The notes beneath the pieces were generated by a model. The model had not been told where the DNA came from, made no database searches, and was given only the letters and a program-made list of their open reading frames with translations. From Romanomermis culicivorax (lineage: Eukaryota; Nematoda; Enoplea; Mermithida; Mermithidae), in NCBI GenBank assembly GCA_963922205.1, contig CAWUHX010000299.1, forward strand, positions 62,001-126,000: DNA of 64,000 bases, read 5' to 3'. The translations under genes and the position numbers were made by a program. Below, piece after piece: positions 56,601-64,000 of the stretch; position 1 is the stretch's first letter, and each line of letters starts with the position of its first letter.

Positions 56601-58650
56601 CCTGATGTTCAGCATGAGTGTTGGCCCGAACTGCAGCCAACTTCCGTAGCTTGTCAGGGTCAGTGACGCCTATGTCTTCAGGTTTTTGAAGAATAATTTC
56701 TATCATATCAACAGAGAAAGTGTAAGCAGTAGTGTAATGTGATGAATGTGACAATGATCGACATTTGTGCAAGAATTGTACAGTTGATAAAGAGAAAGAG
56801 CTGCTGTGTTAGCCTTTTGGGCAGCACCGATCAGCTATTGGATATTAAGGCTAGATAGAAGATTAAAAATATCAGGCTCCGCCAACATTCTAGGCCTAAA
56901 GAACCTTGCAGGCATATTAGCTGGTTGGGCTGATGAAGTAGCAGGTTGTGATGTAGAAGCAGTAATTTTTGCTACAGTAAATCTTTTGCATTACCAACAT
57001 TAAAACTGAATGGTTTAACTTGCACATCAAGATGACTGGAATAAAAAAATGTTTATGAGACAAGGGCGATGACACTATCATGCATTAAAGTCAGTAAGCC
57101 ACAAATTTCCAGTTACATGCTATGTCATATAACCCATGTCATGTACTCTTGTTTAGCGTAACTGAAAAATATAGCTGCCTCCATGTAATACATTCATCAA
57201 ATGTCAACACCTTGATCTCGTGGACTGTGCTGGTGGGGTTGATTGACATTCTCATGTGTAGTCTGCTATTGTTTTGCCAATCTACTGTCATGTGCCAATC
57301 AATATAGCCCAACATCACATGATTCACATCATGCCAATTCTTTATGTTTCTGCCACTTTTTGTTTAACAGTTACTAACTCTTATTTTTGTTTTTCATTCA
57401 TTATATTTTACATGCATTTTTGTGTTTCATTTCTGTTTCATTTTGTGTTTTCATTTCCGTTGTGTTTTGTTATTTTTCCATTGTGCACGTAGACTACGGT
57501 ATGTAACCCCTTAGAATTTCCACCAAGATAAGCTCTACGAGCTCATGGCCATAATTGGAGCATTACATGCACCTCTTATCAGTAAAAACTGCGACGTTTC
57601 ACAACGCCAAATGACTAGTTTGGAGATTCTCTCTAAAAGATGTTCATATGTTTAGCATGGAGAGTGAAACTCGCCCCAATGCTTAACATATTCGAACAGG
57701 AAAATGTCTATGTGACCATAGGCATCTTCTCAGCAATTTCCGCTGAAAAAGTTAGCTTGGGTGTTGTTAGCTCCGCCCAGGGCATACTGTAGGTCTATGA
57801 GGCCCATTAAAAGGGCCTGTTTCGTTAGTTTTGTACTCATTTTTGGGCCTACATTGCTTTCCTTTGCATTTAGCTCTGCGTCTTGCATCCATTGACTGTT
57901 TGCATGTTAATTTACATATATTGCGTCCACCGCCTACATTTTCGAAAAAATATGCATATGACTTTTGTCCATCACTGCCTTTGCCACCTGCATTCCTGCA
58001 TAGGATATATGTCACCCCTCTCGCCTAGTACCTACCCCGCTGACCCATTTTTCAGTACACCCCATGCCAAACCCGAAAGGGACCGCCATCACCCCCATTC
58101 CCATCATCCCAGAATCCGTAAACTGGTGCACTTGTGAACCCATCGCCCCACACCAAGTCATAGTTGAGAAAAGGACTAGGTAAGTCTTCTCAGGGGATTA
58201 TTGTTGTTGAGGGTGTATTTGTGGGAACCCTTTTCCTAAGTCGGTTTACCCTTGAGAATCCCCTCAGTTAGAAGGGCCCTTGTTCCTATTGGGTTAGGGC
58301 CAAAAAGGAGATTCATGTTTACAATCGGGTCCCCTACAGTAAATCATTCCATGAATGGCCTTGTCCTTCATTCTCACTGAATAGGACTAGGGATTGCGAC
58401 CCCTGACCCGGTGGCGTTGTCTATTATTCTTCAGCAGAACCCAAGGACAGTACCGAGGTACCCTATAGGCTCTCCTATAGCCAGTACCAGCTGGGTTAGG
58501 TTTCCAAACTGAATACCAACCGGAGCCACCCAAGGGGGTCACAGCATGTCACTCACGGTGACATGGCTGTATTTTTATCAATATGGCATGGGGTTTTCCC
58601 ATCAATGTGATTGGCCACAAATCTACTTAATGTGACATGGCTCCCAAATT
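53684..58650. mobile_element. ~5-kb element with ~1.4-kb terminal inverted repeats
   Basis: The arms 53,684-~55,115 and ~57,285-58,650 are inverted copies of each other. Outermost shared block: GGGAGCCATGTCACATTAA. Further in: GTGACATGCTGTGACCCC, AACCTAACCCAGCTGGTACT, CACCCTCAACAA-type blocks, GGGCGGAGCTAAC, CTTATCAGTAAAA, CCGTAGTCTACGTG and the innermost GGCACRTGAC. Divergence between arms is perhaps 15-25% with small indels. The ~2.2-kb core holds a decayed minus-strand ORF (56,410-56,772). No recognised transposase. Flanks show no clear duplication. Confidence 0.85.
56410..56772 (-). CDS. 120-codon ORF in the core of the long-TIR element
   Basis: Minus-strand frame. The first ~75 residues look folded, with the segment PEDIGVTDPDKLRKLAAVRA followed by a His-rich HAEHQVNHHILGQFF. 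Then comes a Pro-rich linker and a His/Ser-rich tail. The frame is open upstream of the listed start only for a short way. The protein is not recognised; a Gag-like or accessory protein of a mobile element is possible. It is probably a remnant of what the element once encoded. Confidence 0.35.
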   Translation of the reverse strand: MHKCRSLSHSSHYTTAYTFSVDMIEIILQKPEDIGVTDPDKLRKLAAVRANTHAEHQVNHHILGQFFVPTISDLPPMPLPGDSACPDYPHVVTDANILPHDTPQPSHQSHQHSSSHTAHR

Positions 58651-60590
58651 CAGTTAATGTTCTACAGTATGCAGTTCTTTTTGTTTTCTTCAAATTATGC
58701 TGAAAGTTTAAGTATTTTAAAAAATTTTTGTGGCGCATATATGTTGTTCTTGAAAGGAATTTTTTTGCGGAAGAAACGAAACCTTGTCTCTGCATTTTAA
58801 GTGCACGTCTCGGATGGACTTTTTGTGATACCTTGCTTATATCTGCCATTTAAGCGTCTGTCTCGTGTTTTAAAATGATTATCATATCAACTTCTAAGAA
58901 AGCCTTACATCAAATATGTTCGATTTAGCTTGCCAGCCCCTGGCATTTTTTCCTGGTATTATATTGAACTGGAAATTTGTGAGCATAATGACTTAACCCA
59001 ATGGAATTTTTCGAGAAAAAATTCTACAGTAAGAGCTCCATGTAAACGACTTTGACGAGGGTTCTGGTTTGTGTCACTTTCCTATTTGGAAGCATTATCG
59101 CTCTAAAAAATGTAGAAAATTGACGTGCTGATTTTTTTTCTCAAAAAAAGTGTTAAAACCCACGCCTGAACTAGATAATTAATAATAATGATTATTAAAG
59201 TCATAACAGGCGCGAAGCGCCGGAAAATTTTGAGATTTGGACTTTCTAAAATGCGCCAAAATGCATTTTTTCTATATCCTATCCCTAAAATTTTTTACTA
59301 CTCTGATTTTCCCCCCAAAACGCACAATTTGGGAAAAACAGAGGTCGGATTTGAGAAAAAGCCAACCTGAAAATGAAATCTAATTTTTTTGCGAGGCTGG
59401 CAATATCCATCTCAATACAATTTAAGGACGCGTGCCAGAAAAAATTTTTCAGATGTAAATTAATTAAATTGCACAATTTTGTTTCAGTTTCAATTTACAC
59501 TCTCGGTCGGTAAGTATAATTCAATCTTGCGGAAAGCGACCGAGGGTAACCTCCAAGGGAATCGAATGGAACGTAAATTTCGGTTCCGCTCGGTTACGTC
59601 CCATAGACTGCATTCCCTTCCGTACCATTCCGCCAAAAAAGCAAATATAAATCGGCCTTTACCATTATGCAAAAAACCTGAGCGAAAACCCAAGAACCCG
59701 AATAATTTTGAAAAGTCGGTTTTCATCAGCCTAGCTTAAAATTAGTACAGATTGCAGGAAAATTTTGACATTTTGTTTAGACATTCTAAAATGCATCAGA
59801 ACGCACTTTCTTGGTCTTGAAGGCACGTACGTTCAACAACAAATTGGGTTATTGTCAGTTGTTGACAGATATCTCAAGAACAACCGAAAACTGAAGCCCA
59901 ATTCAGAAGTGCAGTCGCCAATTGTCGGCGACAAAAATCGTGGGATTTTTCACTCCCGAATAGGGCATCCTGCAATCGTCGGCGACAAAAATCCTAGGAT
60001 TTTTCACTCCTGAATAGGGCTTAAAGTGCAAAAGAGGTATACCCAAACGCAGGACATCATTTCGCATCAGAAAACTATAATTTTATCAGTTCATGTTGTG
60101 AATTTGTAATAAAATAAACAAACTGACAAAAGATCTCTTGAGAAGGTGGGAATCTACCAGAAATTGTAATCTACAGTAGCCCGACATTTTCCTACAGCTG
60201 AAAAATTCTGTTATAGTCGCCCATTCTTCGTGATTTATAGCTCAAATTAAACGTAAAAAGATTCTTGAGAAAAACTTAGAAGTTTTTTCGAATTGAGTCA
60301 GTATTCCTGCCGTGGATAACAACTGAATTAAGGAAATTCAGTTTTTTGACAGTTTACATTGAACCCAATTAATTTTTTTGATCTTATCATTCTATGCAAC
60401 CATAGAGAATTAAAAATGCTAGTGAACATGGAGGAAAGTTTTGTAAATTCTATGATTACCTGGGATTCCAGTCATCAAGATTTATGATTAAGCGGCAAAT
60501 AAAATTTAGGGCAAGTAAAACAAACTTCGGCCACATATAACTATGTCAGAAATGAAAGTGCATCATTTTGATGCATGGTAGTAGTAAGGC
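58651..60590. other. Repeat-rich interval without a recognised gene
   Basis: Contains a TATAGTCTG MITE half (about 58,965-59,100), a CAGGGTTTTTT-family fragment with GGCGCGAAGCGCCGGAAAATTTTGAG at ~59,210, and a direct repeat of GTCGGCGACAAAAATC-N-TGGGATTTTTCACTCC (59,934 and 59,978, 44-bp period). No coding frame is supported. Confidence 0.5.
59508..59658. mobile_element. Diverged copy of the ATTTATACTTGCC MITE
   Basis: GGTAAGTATAATTC to GCAAATATAAATCGGCC, with GGAACGTAAATTTCGGTTCCG in the middle. It is about 60 bases shorter than its relatives. Confidence 0.6.
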
Positions 60591-60594
60591 CGGA

Positions 60595-60812
60595 CCGTAT
60601 AGGTCGTACACTTAAGGATACTCCTATCTTTTGTGTACGACCTATAATTTGTCACTTTTGACCGATTTATAGGTCGTACAGTAAACATATACGATCGGCT
60701 TTTGGTGGATTTACAGGTCGTACAGTAAACATATACGGTTAATTTCTTCGTCGATTTATAGGTCGTACAGTAAACATATACGGTCGATTTATAGGTCGTA
60801 CGGTTAAGAATG
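60595..60812. repeat. GGTCGTAC repeat cluster with palindromic pairs
   Basis: TATAGGTCGTACAGTAAACATATACG occurs in three near-identical copies (about 60,669-60,790), spaced 30-50 bases apart. There are flanking single GGTCGTAC boxes and one inverted GTACGACC at ~60,645. Core boxes can pair into GGTCGTAC/GTACGACC stems. Confidence 0.8.
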
Positions 60813-60894
60813 TATGTTCTAGAGTTACTGTAATAGTGGAATTACGGTAATTTTTCGATTATGGTAATAAATGTGTTACTGTGGGTGGAAAAGG

Positions 60895-61960
60895 AAAATC
60901 AATGATGAACGCAAAAAGGAAAACTAAAATGAACAAAAAAATGGAAAAGAAATAAAAAGAGATTGTGTGTAAAAACGGCTTCCCCTCTGGGAAGAGGAAG
61001 CCCTCAAAAATTTGCACCCCGGACCCCCTTTGTCAAAAGGGTGCCACCTGCAGGTGTAAATATATTTCGGAGGTCCCATTTTCTGAACGATCGTTCAAGT
61101 CAACAAATGTCAGAATGGTCAATCTGGTCAGTAATGGTCTGTTTAATGAGTAAAATCTCGGGAGAGTCATTACGTGATGAAACATTATCCTTACGGGTGC
61201 ATGCGTATAAAGTTTGATGTTCTGCCAAAAATGACCAAGAAGGTCTTTTATAAAAATGACCAGAGCGAGCTGGCCGTAAAAAGCATGTAGACAAATAAGG
61301 TCTTTTATAGAAAGATGACCAAAGGAGCAGGTCGTAAAAAGCATGCGGAAAATTTGACGAGTTAAAAAATCTTTACGTATCAAAAATTTTTAATTCAATG
61401 CAACATTCTATTTTATTATAAAACTTTTGAAACACTATTTTATTTTTGTTTATCACTAAAATACTGTAGTCTAAATACAAAAATAATAACGTGAACAAAA
61501 AATGGAAAACATAAAAGAAAGAAAGAAAGAATCCATTTATAAAATTGACCCCCTCCGCCCACGGAGGAAGTCCTTCAAAAAACGCGCCCTCGGACTCCAA
61601 AATAAGAGGTGCGCCGTCTGCAGGTTCACAGAAAAGCTAATCGGAAGCCCTGCATACTGAACGATCGTCCAAATTAGAACGGTCTTTTAGATCAGAATGC
61701 TCAATTCCACATATAAAAACTCTAAGAGTCTATAAAACTTGAAGCATTATTCCTACGGGTTTATACTTATAAAGCCGTAAATGATCAAATTCTTTTATAG
61801 AAAAATGACCCAAAAGAGTGGGGCATAAAGCGCATGTAGAAAAGTGAACAGTTGAGATGAAAAATATTCTAAAGGTAAAAAGTAATTGATACCACAAAAA
61901 TATTTGAAGAAAAGAAAAGAAAAGAAAAAAAAGAAAAGAAAAAGAAAAAAGAAAAGAACT
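60895..61960. repeat. Two-copy diverged tandem repeat, ~575-bp period
   Basis: Matching pairs in the same order: GAAGCCCTCAAAAATTTGC / GAAGTCCTTCAAAAAACGC (60,996 and 61,567), CCTGCAGGT / TCTGCAGGT, CTGAACGATCGTTCAA / CTGAACGATCGTCCAA (61,082 and 61,657), then GGTCTTTTATARAAAWATGACC units (three in the first copy area, one in the second). The A/G-rich runs at 60,930 and 61,910 close each unit. Confidence 0.75.
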
Positions 61961-62160
61961 AAATCATCAATACATGAACGTTATTCTACGTATCGGAAAT
62001 TAATACATTATATTGGATGATTTATGTAGGTAGATGCGGTTTTGTATACAGAGTGTTTCCCAGAGCAAACATAGAAAGGTTAGACAGCTGAAGCCATTTA
62101 GATCGTAAAACCAATTAGAAATGCTAGAAAAGGTCAAAGGTTCTATAAAACACGGTAGCA

Positions 62161-62330
62161 AGAGACGCTTTACCAAAATAATTAAGGTGGTGATTATTGT
62201 TATTTTGATAGTTTTCTAGAATAACCTAGAGCCTAAAACCTTTAAAGAGACGCAATACCAAAACAATTAAGGTGGTGATTATTGTTATTTTGATAGTTTT
62301 CTAGAATAACCTAGAGTCAAGAACCTTCAA
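62161..62330. repeat. 85-bp tandem duplication
   Basis: Two adjacent copies (62,161-62,245 and 62,246-62,330) that differ at few positions. They share AATTAAGGTGGTGATTATTG and TTTTCTAGAATAACCTAGAG. It lies just upstream of the TATA box of the small gene, so it may affect its promoter. Confidence 0.92.
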
Positions 62331-62396
62331 AGAAAAACTGAAAAGATTCAACCAAAAAGCAGAAAAACCGGAAAAGGTTTAATGAGGGTAAAGAGG

Positions 62397-62404
62397 TATA
62401 AATA
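62397..62404 (+). promoter_or_regulatory. TATA box of the small spliced gene
   Basis: A clean TATAAATA about 70 bases before the ATG at 62,469. It is the only convincing core promoter in the window and contrasts with the trans-splice-type starts of the other genes. Confidence 0.55.
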
Positions 62405-62468
62405 GAAAAAATAGAAGAAGAAGAACCATTCTTATTTTTGTACTTGCGCACGACACCCGAGACTACCA

Positions 62469-63297
62469 ATGGAGGCCCTATTTGTTACGTTTATTTCGAC
62501 GTTGAGAGCCGCCTATGAGGCTTACGGTACATTGATTTTACAGATATTTTGATTTAAAAATTAATATGTATACTATTTTATTATTATTATTAATTTAGAG
62601 CCGTTTTTAATGACGGCCGACATTGACTCGTGGGCGTCCATCTTTTGGGAGGAGGCCTCGACGGATTTCAAGAGCTGGTGGAAAAGCCAGCGAGGGGTTG
62701 AATATCCGGCTAGACAGAAACCCTTTTGGGGTTTTATGAAACGTCTACGCCGGATGTTTGAAAACCCTTCGCTGGTCGACGGCCACCTAGCCTCGCACCT
62801 GTGGAATATCCTCCCCCCAGGTGCGAGGGCTGAATGGGAAAATGCCGACGGTCGCTACGTCGAGGAGAGGGTAAAACTAGCGCTGCCGCGTTTCTAGTAA
62901 GTTCAGATGTTATAGTTAAAACACGTTGTAGACATATAAATTTTATATTTAATGAGAGTAAAATTATTATTATAAGCTTTTACTACAATATTTCAAGATA
63001 AATATGCGTAGGTTAAAATGTGCTAACTGCAGTATGTTACAGATTTTTAATTCATGTATATTAATGTATGGTGTATAGCTGAGTTGTCTAAAACTTAACA
63101 AAGAACATTTCTAGAATATTCTAGAAGCTTTCAATTATTTACACGATTTATACGATAAAAATTCACGATAAAATAAAGACTATCGATAGATCTTGTACCT
63201 ATTACTTAACAGTTAAAATGATATATATTAGAGTAAAAATTTTTGTTTAACTAAAATAGTTATTAAATTTTGTAAAAATTTTAGTGGATACGCCTAA
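62469..63297 (+). CDS. Small spliced gene of unknown function, GC-rich exons
   Basis: Exon 1: 62,469-62,526 (MEALFVTF start); exon 2: 62,599-62,896; exon 3 from 63,285. Phases agree (G|AG, then TA|T) for ~122 residues ending LPRFYGYA; without the last splice it stops at TAG 62,895. The exons are GC-rich and sharply bounded by AT-rich introns. The protein is rich in Trp and charged residues (DFKSWWKSQ, HLWNILPPGARAEWEN), with no signal peptide or known domain. A second donor (AGAGG|GTAAAA, exon end ~62,870) would keep a different frame of exon 3 open up to a GTAAGT donor near 63,366. Possible origins are a fast-evolving host gene or a gene derived from a mobile element. The family is not recognised. 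Confidence 0.5.
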
Positions 63298-63404
63298 AGC
63301 CTCTAGCGAGGTCTGCGACGGTGGCGGCGGTAGCGGTTGTGGATGCGTATGTATATAGTATCTATGTAAGTAAAAATTTTTGCAAAATTTTTTGAAACTT
63401 AATG

Positions 63405-64000
63405 TTTTTATTTTTAGGTAAAATCTGTATAAATATGTATATTTTATTTTGTTTTAAATTTTGTATATATGTATATTTTATTTTGTTTTAAATTTTGTAT
63501 ATATATTTTATTTTGTTTTAAATTTTGTATATATTTTGTTTCAAATAAATTAAATTGAATTGAAATTAATAAAATTTTTTATTTAATGCGTTTAATAGTA
63601 AAGGTAATTTCTTTAGAGTTCTACTATGAATGTGTGTGTGTGTGTGTCAACTTCTGGAATATAAAAAAGGGTTTACTGTAGTCAGATATTCAGAGATGTA
63701 CGAGTAAACGGTATGTAGAGAATATGCACAAACAGGTCTTAGGGTAAAAGGAACGTACAAGATAATTATATAGTACTGTAGAATTAAAGGAGAAAATAAA
63801 GGAAAGAAGGAGTAATAAAAGGAAGTTTATGTATAATTAGGAATAAATTGAAAGAATATTTCTAAACAATAGCTAAAGAGAAGGAGTGTATAAACAACAA
63901 CTATAAGTGATTTTTTATTATAAAAAAATGAGATGAAATGTACATATAAATATAACGTATTTAAATACTATAATCGGTAAAGGTTTCACGATTTTTATCA
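63405..64000. repeat. TTTTGTATATAT tandem repeats and (GT)n, no gene
   Basis: TATTTTATTTTGTTTTAAATTTTGTATATA is repeated about three times at 63,435-63,540 and a (GT)8 run lies at ~63,631-63,647. The rest of the window end is AT-rich with nothing recognised. Confidence 0.7.

Noticed and set aside
60595..60812. CRISPR-like array
   Set aside because: Eukaryotic context, irregular spacing, and repeated units that include the spacer-like parts.

Overview
This is a eukaryotic, intron-rich, AT-rich invertebrate genomic window. Four protein genes could be rebuilt exon by exon with consistent splice phases. Each has a pyrimidine-rich 3' splice acceptor only 7 to 16 bases upstream of its ATG. That arrangement is typical of spliced-leader trans-splicing, and together with a nematode-like acetylcholinesterase it suggests a nematode. 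The species call is an inference.

Layout: 1-11.2 kb is almost entirely nested non-autonomous DNA transposons, many with intact 8-bp target-site duplications (hAT-like). A CDV3-like gene lies at 11.3-16.0 kb (+). The mitochondrial ribosomal protein uS10m gene lies at 19.3-21.8 kb (+). An acetylcholinesterase gene of about 14 kb lies at 23.5-37.3 kb (-); its last intron holds a decayed L1-like LINE, a tRNA-like SINE and several MITEs. The stretch 37.4-46.1 kb holds a CR1/Jockey-type LINE tail and MITEs. A six-exon gene lies at 46.1-51.4 kb (+). A 5-kb element with terminal inverted repeats of about 1.4 kb lies at 53.7-58.6 kb. Tandem repeats fill 60.6-62.3 kb, and a small TATA-driven spliced gene with GC-rich exons follows at 62.5-63.3 kb.

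Main discovery: the six-exon gene at 46,108-51,448 encodes a 348-residue thioredoxin-fold, peroxiredoxin-like (PRXL2 / AhpC-TSA_2 type) protein. Its reading frame crosses one in-frame TGA (50,332-50,334) exactly at the redox-active position, giving a Ser-x-x-Sec motif. About 50 bases after the stop codon the 3' UTR folds by hand into a complete form-2 SECIS element (51,497-51,571). I therefore call it a selenoprotein gene. An ordinary gene finder would split it at the TGA or annotate the antisense ORF instead.

The four genes have unrelated roles (growth-associated cytosolic protein, mitochondrial translation, cholinergic signalling, redox). No functional cluster is evident.
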